Positions 42,484-50,923 of a stretch of DNA of 64,000 bases are shown here, piece by piece. Every line of letters begins with the position of its first letter. Positions within the stretch are counted from its first letter, which is position 1. This stretch comes from Rhodoblastus sp963727035 (GTDB taxonomy: Bacteria > Pseudomonadota > Alphaproteobacteria > Rhizobiales > Beijerinckiaceae), in contig CAVSEY010000021.1 in assembly GCA_963727035.1 (NCBI GenBank), positions 186,001 through 250,000 of the forward strand, written 5' to 3'. Position numbers and translations under genes: made by a program. The notes beneath the pieces are model-generated. The model was not told the DNA's origin. It saw nothing but the letters and a program-made list of their open reading frames with translations, and ran no database searches.

Positions 42484-44946
42484 TCATCGCAGCAGGAGCC
42501 GGTAGGTGGCCGCGCTGAAAAGAAGCCGGAACAAATGCCGGGTCGAAGTCTCATCCGCGGCGCGCAAAAGCTCGAAGAGGAAGTCGGGCGCGCGGGAGGG
42601 CGCGCTTTGCTCGACGCGCGGGCTCCTGTCTTGCGCGCCTTGGTCCTCGGCGATCAAGCGGGCGATCTCCAGCAGCCCTTGCTGATGCGCGCGCGTCGCG
42701 ATGCGGCAGCCAAGCAATCGCGCTTGCGTCGCGCTGCTGATATTGGCGGGCGCGTAACAGCGGCTGGCGACTTTGAACATCGCGAGATCGGCTTGCGAAT
42801 CGCCGACGGCGATCGTTTCGGCCCCGGCCGGAAGCCGCCAGTCCCGCAGGGCTGACAGGCCCGTGCCCTTGTCGGCCGCCTTGGCGGTGATCGTGGTGTC
42901 GAGCGCCGTATTGTCAAAATGGAGGAGGTCCAGCCCCATTTCGGCGATCATCGGCTCGATGAGCAGGGGCGACAGGGGCGCCACCGCGCCGTCGCCGACG
43001 CTGAACGCGCGGGTCGAGCGCGCCAGCTTCGCCGCAAGCCCGTCGGGCTCCGCCTGATAAGTGAAGGCCCGGACCGAATATTGGTGCCGCTCGTCGACGT
43101 AAACGCCGGGCGTTTCGCGCAGGCGCCGCCGCAAGGCGTCAAGCTGGCGCACGGCCTCGGGGCTGATGAGGACGCGGCCTTGTCCGCTGAGCGCGTCCCA
43201 CATATAGGCGCCATATTCCGCAACGCCGCCGGCCAGCGAATAAGCTTCGCAATAGGCCTTCACCTCGTCCACCGAACGCGCGGTGTTGAGGGTGAGGCAA
43301 CAGCCGCTGCGATGCAGCAGCGACAGGGCCTCGACGCCGGCTGGCGTCGTCAGCGGGAAGCCGAACAGCCGGCGATCGATCACGCCGTCGACGTCCAGCG
43401 CGATCAGCGGCCCGCGCCACGCCCTTTGCGCCGGCTTTTCGCAGAAGCCGCCGCAAAATCTGGCGCTGTGGACGATCAGGAAACCCCAGGCCCTCATGAA
43501 ACGGTCGTGATGTTCGCGCCGCGCCCGGGCTGAGCCGCGTTTGGCGAAAATATCCTCGCGCGCCGCGTCCAGCTCCCACAGGCCCGCCAGTATTTTTTGC
43601 GTCATCAGACGGCTTTCGACGCCGACATCGCCCGATGCGGCGACATAATCGCCGATCAGCTTTTTTTCTTCCGCCGGCGTCAGGTCGAGTTTCAGGATCG
43701 CATCGGCGAGATCATAGGCCGGGTCGGACAGGTTCAGCGCCGCCTTGCCCATGCCATGCTGCTCGAAATCGCTTTTCAACAGTCCACGCGGCCCCGCGAC
43801 CCATTCGCAGCGATCCATCTTGCCGTCGATCAAGGTCGGGAATGGATTTTTCCGCGCCCGCAAGGCCTGCGCTATGGTCGGCTGGGCCAGCGCGCCGACG
43901 AGCGGGCCATGGACCCGCGCCAGGGCCTTGGTCAGCAGGACCAGGCCGTTGAGATGCCGCTCCTGGCCGCGTCCCGCGACCGGGTCGGTTTCGAGGCGCA
44001 AGTTTTCCGCGCGTCGCGCGACATAGGCGGCGGCCGTTTCGACAAGGCGCCGGCGATCGCCGTCCCCCTCCCCGGCCGCCAAGGCCGGAACCCATTCGCA
44101 GAAAAGAACCCCGTCGCGCTGACCAAGAACCGGCGCAACGAAGCCCGCAAGCCGGTCGCCGGCAAGAAAGCCATGATAGCCGAGCCAGCCCCAGCCGACG
44201 CTCTTGGCCAGAACCAGGCGCGTCTGCTCGCGCCCGTCTTTGCGCGTGACCGAGATCTCGAAGATTTTCTTCAGCCGGTCTCCGCGCTTGCCGCCCGCCG
44301 CCTTCAGCCGCGCGTTCAATTCTTCGGCCTGGCCGCCCTCGACGGCGCGCGCCGAAACGATGTCGGGATCGTCGAGGAAATAGTCTCGGATACGATCCGC
44401 GAGAACGCCGGACTCGAAAGTCTCCCGCAAGCGCCACTGGCGGGAGTCGAGCGTCACGACGGCGTCGCCGGGCAGCGTCTTGCGCCACGCGCCTGCATCC
44501 GAATCGACCGGAACGAGCAGCTTGAGTTTTTCGGGCGGAAAACCGGCGCGGCGCGCCACATCGAAGGCCTGGAAGATGGTGCCGGCGGTGCGCGGGGGGT
44601 CGTCGGTGATGACCGCCAGATAGCCCGCCGCCGCGCAACGTTTCAGTTCGCGCCGCTCATGGCCGCCCAATCCCTTGTCCGGCTGGATCGTCAGTTGCTC
44701 GACCTTCCCATAGCCCTGGGCGCGGAGAAAGGCGCGCAGCAAAGGCGCGAAATAGGAGCCGGAGGTCCGCAAGCCGATCAGGAGAACGGGCTGGGCGCGG
44801 TCGGGGAACGAGTCGACGAAGCGCCGTCCGAGCGTCAGCACGTCGTGATGGGTCATGTCGAGGCGGCGGAACGGCGAGGGAACGCCGATCTGCATGTTCA
44901 ACAGATCGGCGGGCAGGCGCATTTTCGAAAAAGCGGCGAGTTGCAC
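42484..44946 (-). CDS. Multidomain protein: PRTase-like + kinase-like + HAD phosphatase
   Basis: An 820-residue protein with three enzyme-like parts. Residues about 50-180 form a phosphoribosyltransferase-like domain with the PRPP-loop-like VITDDPPRTAGTIFQAFD. Residues about 200-500 look like an APH/choline-kinase-type fold: LVLAKSVG (Lys), the hinge LFCEWVP, TLIDGKMDRCEW, LLKSDFEQHG and DPAYDLADAIL. Residues about 510-770 are a HAD hydrolase with LIALDVDGVIDRR (nucleophile Asp near 518), LTLNTARS, KGTGLSALRDW and AVGDSQADLAMF. It closes a three-gene operon with a flippase-kinase fusion. I infer synthesis or trimming of a phosphorylated sugar for a surface glycan; the reaction is unknown. Confidence 0.75.
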   Translation of the reverse strand: MQLAAFSKMRLPADLLNMQIGVPSPFRRLDMTHHDVLTLGRRFVDSFPDRAQPVLLIGLRTSGSYFAPLLRAFLRAQGYGKVEQLTIQPDKGLGGHERRELKRCAAAGYLAVITDDPPRTAGTIFQAFDVARRAGFPPEKLKLLVPVDSDAGAWRKTLPGDAVVTLDSRQWRLRETFESGVLADRIRDYFLDDPDIVSARAVEGGQAEELNARLKAAGGKRGDRLKKIFEISVTRKDGREQTRLVLAKSVGWGWLGYHGFLAGDRLAGFVAPVLGQRDGVLFCEWVPALAAGEGDGDRRRLVETAAAYVARRAENLRLETDPVAGRGQERHLNGLVLLTKALARVHGPLVGALAQPTIAQALRARKNPFPTLIDGKMDRCEWVAGPRGLLKSDFEQHGMGKAALNLSDPAYDLADAILKLDLTPAEEKKLIGDYVAASGDVGVESRLMTQKILAGLWELDAAREDIFAKRGSARARREHHDRFMRAWGFLIVHSARFCGGFCEKPAQRAWRGPLIALDVDGVIDRRLFGFPLTTPAGVEALSLLHRSGCCLTLNTARSVDEVKAYCEAYSLAGGVAEYGAYMWDALSGQGRVLISPEAVRQLDALRRRLRETPGVYVDERHQYSVRAFTYQAEPDGLAAKLARSTRAFSVGDGAVAPLSPLLIEPMIAEMGLDLLHFDNTALDTTITAKAADKGTGLSALRDWRLPAGAETIAVGDSQADLAMFKVASRCYAPANISSATQARLLGCRIATRAHQQGLLEIARLIAEDQGAQDRSPRVEQSAPSRAPDFLFELLRAADETSTRHLFRLLFSAATYRLLLR

Positions 44947-44988
44947 GGCCTGCGTCCCTGGCGCGGCTCCTGTCCGGCGCGTCCGCGA

Positions 44989-45480
44989 TCAGCGCGACAG
45001 TGAGAAAATGATCGAGCGCCGCCAGCCATTTTTGCGCCAGGCGAGTGTTTGCGCCACGGCGGCGCGGCGCAGAAGGCCGCGCGCGGTTTCATGCGCGGCG
45101 CGCGCGGCGCGCCCCGGGCGGTTTCCCGAAAAGCGCCGCGGCAGCCGCAGGGCGGGGCCGCGTAAAAATTCGTCGGCGCCGTTGGCCGCGGCGCAGGCCA
45201 GGAGATAGATGTTCGTGGCGGTCTCGGCGAATTGCCAGCCTTCGTCGCGCGTTTCAAGCCAGCCGGCCTCCTCGCGCAGACGTAAAAGGGTTTCGCCGAT
45301 GGTCGGATAGGGATTGAGACACGCGCCATAGGCGCGGTAGAACGCCGCCTCCGAGGTCCGGATCGGGCCCATCGCCGCGCCGGCCGAACCATTTTGCGGG
45401 GCGGCCCCGAAATCGCATTTCCCCACCGGCGAGACCGTCACGGGAAAGTCGCCGATGTCGATGACCGCGGATGAAGTCAT
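44989..45480 (-). CDS. Hypothetical protein in the flippase-kinase operon
   Basis: A 163-residue protein (174 if the ATG at 45513 is used) with VIDIGDFPVTVSPVGKCDFG, YRAYGACLNPYPTIGETLLRLREEAGWLETRD and a basic C-terminal half rich in Arg/Ala. No known family is recognised. It lies 23 bp after the flippase-kinase stop and 42 bp before the next gene. A 15-bp direct repeat at 45484-45513 creates three ATG codons in frame (45513, 45498, 45480). I choose 45480 because it avoids overlapping the upstream gene. Confidence 0.65.
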   Translation of the reverse strand: MTSSAVIDIGDFPVTVSPVGKCDFGAAPQNGSAGAAMGPIRTSEAAFYRAYGACLNPYPTIGETLLRLREEAGWLETRDEGWQFAETATNIYLLACAAANGADEFLRGPALRLPRRFSGNRPGRAARAAHETARGLLRRAAVAQTLAWRKNGWRRSIIFSLSR

Positions 45481-45483
45481 GGC

Positions 45484-45513
45484 GCTCTCATGCTCCATGT
45501 TCTCATGCTCCAT
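45484..45513 (-). repeat. Two direct copies of a 15-bp repeat at a gene start
   Basis: On the minus strand ATGGAGCATGAGAAC and ATGGAGCATGAGAGC are adjacent and each offers an ATG, encoding MEHEN and MEHES. The repeat spans the stop of the flippase-kinase gene and leaves the true start of the next gene ambiguous. Confidence 0.8.
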
Positions 45514-47824
45514 GGCGCTCTCCGGCTTCCCGGCCGCGACCCGTCATTTCGGACGGCGCCGGCCGCTGTTCGTCGATCCAGGCCCTCGCCTCGGCGAGCA
45601 GCGCGGCGACGCGGCGGGTGGTGATGAATTTGACATAGAGGCGCCACGGGAGTCGCGGCGACAAGGACAGGTCGAACAGATTTTCGACATGCGCCCAGGC
45701 GCAATTTTCGATTTCGTCCAGCGCCCGCCGTTGTTCCTCGGGCGAGCCGAGCGGGCGCAGAAAGGCGCGCAGCGCTTTTGCCGCGAAAAAGCGTCGCAGC
45801 CTGGGCGCCCTCGCATTGCCGATCGATCTCCTGACGTCGGAGGCGACATCGCTCAACAGATGCGAAAGATCGCGGGCCGCGGGCGACCATGGGCCTTTCC
45901 CGCTGAAGCACGGCGCGCAATCGTCGATCGTGCCGAAATCGATGAAGGCCAGAGTCCGGCTCGGGGCGTCGCACAGAATGTTCTGCAGCGAGAAATCGCC
46001 GTGAAGCTCCCCGCGCGCCCATAATTTCCTGACCGATGCGATCGTTGCTTCGGCGATCTGCTCCAGCAGGTCCGGCGTCAGGCCCTCGCCGGTCTTCGTC
46101 CAGTTGAACAGGCTGCGGCCAGGCGCCTCGGTCATGACGATCGCCAGCGGCGCGGCGCAGACATGCAGGCCTTCCGGAACGACAATTCGCCAGCCGTCGA
46201 CGAGCGCGCCATTCATCGCCGCGCGGCGGCGCGACAGCACGCGCGCCTCACCCCGCAGGGTCTCCACGTCGACCGCGGCGTCCGGCTTGAACATTTTTAC
46301 GATCAGGCGGGCGCCCTCGCCGGCGGGAACCAGCGGCGCCGTCGGTCGCACGGCGTAAACGATCGCTTGCGTGCCTTCGTCGAGGCGCTCGATCTCGCTG
46401 CGCGCGAAGGGGCGGTTCGCCGCCATGCTCCTGCCGACATCCGCCACGGCGTCGTCGACGCACGGTTGTTTCGACGCGACATGAAGGAAGGCGATCCACC
46501 GCGCCGCCGCCCCCGACAGGCCGCCCAGCACGAGCCCGAGGCCGGTTCCGGTCAGCCCCCATTTCACGGTCAGAACCCAGAGCAGCACGGTGGTGACGGC
46601 GGCGCCGAAGGCGCCCGCCACGACGATGAGGCGCGGGCGCTGCATCGCCGCCAGCGCGGTCGAGGGGGGCAGGCTCATCGTCGTGGCGAGCAGCGCCAGG
46701 GCGAGCAGACGCAGCAAGGTGGTCTGGCCCTGATATTCCTCGCCGTGATAGAGCAGCCGCAACAAATCCCCGCCGAGGAAACTGACGACCAGCGCGAAGG
46801 CGGCGGTCACCGCGCCGAGCAGCGCGGCGTCGCTGGCGGCCTGGGCCCGCAAGGCCGCGGTTCCGCCCTTTTTCCACGCCCTGACGAAGCGCGGCGTCAG
46901 AATATTGCGGAACGCCGAAATGAACGGATTGGAGAAGGCGATGATGCTGGCGCAAGCGGCGAAAACTCCGGTGCCTGCGGCGCCGACGATCGCCAGCGAC
47001 AACCAATAGGCGGCATAGGATTCCACCTGCACGATCAACTGGCCGACGAACAGCCATTTGCCGAGCCGCCAGTTCATTTCCAGATCGGCCCGCGCGGAAT
47101 GGCGGCTGAACGCGAAGTCGCGCCGGTGAATCGCCAGCCAGACGGCGGCGGGCGCGGCCGACGCGAGGCCGATGGCGACGAAGGCCGCTGACGCCGACAT
47201 CCGGTCCGTCCACGCCAGCCAGGCGAGGACCGAAAGCTGGGTCGCCGCGACCGACGCGTCGAGCGCCAGGGCCCGCGCGACGTTCAGTTCCGCGATGGCG
47301 AATTGCCGGCAGAGCTCCTTGGTCAGGACGAAAGGCGCGATTCCGGCGAGCGCCCAGATCATCGGCTCGAAGCGCTGAGACAGGCCGAAGAGGCCCGCCT
47401 GGCCCGCGACGGCGGCGAGCAAAGCGGCGGCGATGATCGACAGCAGGACGTTTTGCGTCAAGGCGCTTCCCGACTGCGCCGCCTCGGCGCTGTCGCGCTC
47501 CTGGCGATGGATCGTATAGGGCAGGATGATCAGGGAATCCTGGATCATCAGCGCCGAGACCAGAAGCGAGCCGCCGATCGCATAAATGCCCAGTTCGCTG
47601 GAATGCGCCCCGCGGCCGACAAAGACGGTGGTGAGAAAACTTGCGCCGCTCACGATGGCCTGGTCGATCAACGCCAGCATATGCTGGCCGAGGACCAGCC
47701 GCGCCAGCGAAGAGCGCAAGTCGAATTTGCCCGCTGGCGCGCCTCTTGCGCCCGCCGCGGCTCCAAGCGCCCGATCGAAGTCTCTTCCGGTCGCGGAGAG
47801 CGTTGCACTTTTCTCGTCGCTCAC
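45503..47824 (-). CDS. Wzx-like flippase fused to an APH-like kinase
   Basis: About 773 residues from the GTG at 47824 (790 if read from 47875; residue numbers here count from 47875). Residues about 55-470 are a polytopic MATE/Wzx-type polysaccharide flippase with some twelve hydrophobic helices. Residues about 490-740 form a protein-kinase-like phosphotransferase: glycine loop LDEGTQAIVYAV, Lys in LIVKMFK (about 527), catalytic HGDFSLQNIL (625-634) and metal-binding FIDFGTID (644-651), close to APH/RIO-type kinases. Flippases normally lack such a domain. I infer that lipid-linked glycan export is coupled to phosphorylation of the glycan, the lipid or a regulator. It is first in a three-gene operon. 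Confidence 0.82.
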   Translation of the reverse strand: MSDEKSATLSATGRDFDRALGAAAGARGAPAGKFDLRSSLARLVLGQHMLALIDQAIVSGASFLTTVFVGRGAHSSELGIYAIGGSLLVSALMIQDSLIILPYTIHRQERDSAEAAQSGSALTQNVLLSIIAAALLAAVAGQAGLFGLSQRFEPMIWALAGIAPFVLTKELCRQFAIAELNVARALALDASVAATQLSVLAWLAWTDRMSASAAFVAIGLASAAPAAVWLAIHRRDFAFSRHSARADLEMNWRLGKWLFVGQLIVQVESYAAYWLSLAIVGAAGTGVFAACASIIAFSNPFISAFRNILTPRFVRAWKKGGTAALRAQAASDAALLGAVTAAFALVVSFLGGDLLRLLYHGEEYQGQTTLLRLLALALLATTMSLPPSTALAAMQRPRLIVVAGAFGAAVTTVLLWVLTVKWGLTGTGLGLVLGGLSGAAARWIAFLHVASKQPCVDDAVADVGRSMAANRPFARSEIERLDEGTQAIVYAVRPTAPLVPAGEGARLIVKMFKPDAAVDVETLRGEARVLSRRRAAMNGALVDGWRIVVPEGLHVCAAPLAIVMTEAPGRSLFNWTKTGEGLTPDLLEQIAEATIASVRKLWARGELHGDFSLQNILCDAPSRTLAFIDFGTIDDCAPCFSGKGPWSPAARDLSHLLSDVASDVRRSIGNARAPRLRRFFAAKALRAFLRPLGSPEEQRRALDEIENCAWAHVENLFDLSLSPRLPWRLYVKFITTRRVAALLAEARAWIDEQRPAPSEMTGRGREAGERHGA

Positions 47825-47875
47825 TGTCCCTCCCGCGCTTTCCGGTCGACGCCGTCCTCGAAAGGCCGGCGCCAT

Positions 47876-48368
47876 CGCCGAAGCCGGCGCCGTCTGGAAA
47901 GACGCTTCGACCTGGGCGTGAAAAGACGGCAGCGGTTGAAGCCGTCCAAGTTAAGTCATATCGACTCTTGCCAGACCGCTGTATTCACGCCGCTCGTCGC
48001 CAGATAAGTTAATATTTTCAGAAAGTTCTCAATTGTAATGTTAAGAGTCAAGGAGGAGCCCCGATTAAGGTAAAGGGGCCCGGAAAAATCCTTGCGGATA
48101 TGATCGCGTCGCAAGAGATGGCCGGCGGCGCCGGAACATGCGGCGCGACCGGGCCCGGTGAGGCGAAAGAACGAAACATAAGGTGCGCCATTTTGAAGCG
48201 ATCGCGTCGCGGATTGAACGTCTTTGGTCCTTGCATCGTCGAGGAATGCAGGTCGCGTTCCAATGCGCTCAGGCAGGTCGTAGAAACTCGGTTAAATTAA
48301 GCATGTATTCTCGACAACCTGTCGCCGCCTTCAAAGAGAGGCTATAGATTCCCTATTAACGCGCTGAA
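47876..48368. other. Divergent promoter region of the glycan locus
   Basis: About 490 bp between the flippase-kinase operon (minus) and the acyltransferase gene (plus). It becomes AT-richer around 48000-48060 and 48290-48360, where promoters for both directions could lie. No ORF with a recognisable product is seen. Confidence 0.45.
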
Positions 48369-48383
48369 TTGCGTCACCTGACA

Positions 48384-49724
48384 ATGATCCTGAACCAAGC
48401 GGCATGGAAAAGAGACTTCGCGATCGACCGCAAGGATAGTCTCCGGCGCGGTCGGGAAGAGGCGGCCGCGCAGGCCAAGCCGACGACTTCCGGGATGCGC
48501 GAGAACAAATCCGGCGATCCGTTCGACGGCCGGTTCGCGATCGAAGTCGCGCGCGATCTCGACAGCGTGGAGGAGGATTGGGCGCGGCTCGAAGCCGATG
48601 GACTGCTCACGCCCTTTCAGACGCGGGCCTGGCTGGCTCCCTTTTATCGCGAACTGGCGCCGCGCCTGAAGGCGACGCCTCTGATCATCGTCGTGCGGGA
48701 CAGGGCCAACGGCGCGCCGCTGATGCTGCTGCCGCTGTGCGCGCGCCGGATCTATGGCGTCAATGTCGTGCAATTCGCCGACCTCGGCGTCAGCGATTAC
48801 AATGCGCCGATCCTCGCCAAAAACTTCGATCCGACGCCGGCGCAATGGCGCCGGCTGTGGCGCCGCATCCTGGCCGCGCTCGGGCTTCGCGGCATATTGC
48901 GGTTCAAGAACATGCCGCGGCTGATCGCCGGGCGAACCAATCCGCTGACACGTTACGACCGCTTTTCCGCTCCGATGGACATCGCGTCCTGGGGGATCGA
49001 ACTGCCGGCGACGGCGGCGGCCTACCGGGCGCAATTTCTCTCGCGCAAATTCGCCAAGGATATCGCGAAAAAGGCGCGGCGCGTCGCCCGATTCGGCGAG
49101 GTGGAGTTTGTGCTGGCGCAGACGCCGGACGAAAGGCGCCTGGGCTTCGAACTGCTGGCGCGCCAAAGGCAGGAGCGCTGCAACGAAATGGGGCGCGGCA
49201 ACAGCCTCGCCAGCCCCGCCTATCGCCGTTTCTATGAAGCCGTGGCCGTCGAGTCGGACGCCGGCCTGGTCAAGCTTTTCCTGCTGAAGGTCGGCGGCGA
49301 GGCGTTGGGAGCGATCCTCGCGCTCGAACGCGGCAAGGCCTTGCATGTCATCATGGCGACCTTCGAAGGCGGCGACTGGAGAAGCTGTTCGCTCGGCAAT
49401 TTGCTGACGCTCGCCGCGGTCGAGCATTGCATCGCGCAAGGGATCGGCTTTTACGATCTCACCATCGGCAACGAGGACTACAAGAAGCGCTTTGGCGCCG
49501 CGCCGGCGCAGCTCCATTGCGCCCTGCGGCCGTTGACGCCGGCCGACGCGCTGCTGGCTTCGGCGCTGGCTTTGGCCTTCGCCGCCCGCAAATCTCTCGG
49601 GCGATGGATCAAACGGTTCAAGCGCGGGAAATCCCGGCACGGAAGCGAAGGCGACCTCGATTCGCCCTGCGATCTTCCCGCAAGCGCGCGGCGGCTCCGG
49701 GAGGAACAGGGACATCGGTCATGA
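48384..49724 (+). CDS. GNAT-fold acyltransferase, CelD/BcsL-like
   Basis: A 446-residue protein of the FemAB-like GNAT group (Acetyltransf_6, CelD) common in exopolysaccharide and cellulose loci. It has an N-terminal half-domain FAIEVARDLDSVEEDWARLEADGLLTPFQTRAWLAPFY, a basic linker FLSRKFAKDIAKKARRVARFGEVEF, and the acyl-CoA-type half with FLLKVGGEALGAILALERGKALHVIMATFEGGDWRSCSLGNLL and FYDLTIGNEDYKKRFG. It probably acylates a glycan or a lipid-linked sugar. The start is uncertain (TTG 48369, ATG 48384 or ATG 48495). The stop overlaps the next start by ATGA. Confidence 0.82.
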   Translation: MILNQAAWKRDFAIDRKDSLRRGREEAAAQAKPTTSGMRENKSGDPFDGRFAIEVARDLDSVEEDWARLEADGLLTPFQTRAWLAPFYRELAPRLKATPLIIVVRDRANGAPLMLLPLCARRIYGVNVVQFADLGVSDYNAPILAKNFDPTPAQWRRLWRRILAALGLRGILRFKNMPRLIAGRTNPLTRYDRFSAPMDIASWGIELPATAAAYRAQFLSRKFAKDIAKKARRVARFGEVEFVLAQTPDERRLGFELLARQRQERCNEMGRGNSLASPAYRRFYEAVAVESDAGLVKLFLLKVGGEALGAILALERGKALHVIMATFEGGDWRSCSLGNLLTLAAVEHCIAQGIGFYDLTIGNEDYKKRFGAAPAQLHCALRPLTPADALLASALALAFAARKSLGRWIKRFKRGKSRHGSEGDLDSPCDLPASARRLREEQGHRS

Positions 49725-50902
49725 GCGACGCCGCCATTCAAGCGCCAGGCGAACCCGGCGGCTGGGGCCAGACCGAGGCGCCTGAGATCGTCATCGTCGG
49801 CGGCGGATTCGCGGGATGCGCGGCGGCGATCGCGCTTGCCGGCGAGGGCCGGACGGTCACATTGATCGAATCCAGTCCAACCATCCCCGATCTGTTTCGC
49901 GCCGAGAAACTGGCGGGCGACCAATTGCCCCTGCTCGCAGAACTGGGGCTTCTCGACGACTTCAAGGCGGCTTCGACCCCGGTGGCGGAATTCGTCAACA
50001 TCCGCGGCCGCCACATCGTCGATGTCAGCCGCCATCTGCAGTTGAACATGCTCTATCGCGACATGATCGAGGTCTTGCGCAAGCGCCTTCCGCCGCAAGT
50101 CACGATCAAATTCGATCGCGTCGAGGACATTGTCACCGGCGAGGACCGCCAGCGCGTGACGCTTGCCGGCGGCGAAACCATCGAGCCGCGGCTGGTGGCG
50201 CTGGCGACGGGACATGGCGAAGCCTTGCGCCGCAAACTCGGCCTGCAAAGGGCGCGCGCGCATTCGCAGCAGACGATCAGCGTCGCTTTCACGCTGACGC
50301 CGCCCGCCGGCGGCTTCCGATTCCAGGCGCTGACCGCCTATGGCGAGCGCCAGGGCGATCGCGTCGATTATATTTCGCTCTTCCCCATCGGCGCCAACAT
50401 GCGCGCCAATCTGTTCCTGTTCTCCGATATCGCCGATCGCCGCGTGAAGGCGATCGAAGAGCGCGGTCTATCGGCCTTGTTCGAGCTTTTGCCGGGCCTG
50501 CGGCCCTGGATCGACGATTGCGGCTGGGTCGGCGATTTCGCCTCTTTCCCGGTCGAATTGTGCAAATATGACAATGTCGTGCGCTCCGGTCTTGTCGTGA
50601 TCGGCGACGCGTTCCGGACCTCCTGTCCGGCGGTCGGAACCGGCCTGAGTTGCGCCCTGGTCGATGTCGTCTGCCTTCGCGATCTCGTCGGGCCATGGTT
50701 CGCGACGCCGGGCATGGGCGCCGAGAAGATCGCCGCCTTCTATGGCGCGCCGCGAAAAATGGCGCGGGATTTCTCCACCCACGCGCTCGCCTTCAGGCGC
50801 CGCAAGGCGGTGACGGACGAGTCGCCCGCCGGCGAATTGCGGCAGACGGCCTATTATCTGGCGCGGAGTTTTCGAGACCGGCTGCGCCGGTTCGCGTCCT
50901 GA
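49721..50902 (+). CDS. FAD-dependent monooxygenase
   Basis: A 393-residue flavoprotein of the group A (PHBH-like) monooxygenase fold. FAD motifs: IVIVGGGFAGCAAAIALAGEGRTVTLIES (residues about 23-51), the ATGHG turn near residue 165, and GLVVIGDAFRTSCPAVGTGLSCALVD (about 288-313) binding the ribityl chain. Substrates range from aromatics to lipid-linked polyisoprenoids; here the tight ATGA coupling with the acyltransferase suggests a role in modifying a glycan lipid carrier or acyl group. That is an inference. It is convergent with the propeller-type gene. Confidence 0.85.
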   Translation: MSDAAIQAPGEPGGWGQTEAPEIVIVGGGFAGCAAAIALAGEGRTVTLIESSPTIPDLFRAEKLAGDQLPLLAELGLLDDFKAASTPVAEFVNIRGRHIVDVSRHLQLNMLYRDMIEVLRKRLPPQVTIKFDRVEDIVTGEDRQRVTLAGGETIEPRLVALATGHGEALRRKLGLQRARAHSQQTISVAFTLTPPAGGFRFQALTAYGERQGDRVDYISLFPIGANMRANLFLFSDIADRRVKAIEERGLSALFELLPGLRPWIDDCGWVGDFASFPVELCKYDNVVRSGLVVIGDAFRTSCPAVGTGLSCALVDVVCLRDLVGPWFATPGMGAEKIAAFYGAPRKMARDFSTHALAFRRRKAVTDESPAGELRQTAYYLARSFRDRLRRFAS

Positions 50903-50923
50903 CGCAACGGGATTGAAATCCGC

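Noticed and set aside
43597..45003. 468-codon plus-strand ORF opposite the PRTase-kinase-HAD gene
   Set aside because: Antisense shadow. The minus-strand frame shows clear HAD and kinase motifs throughout.
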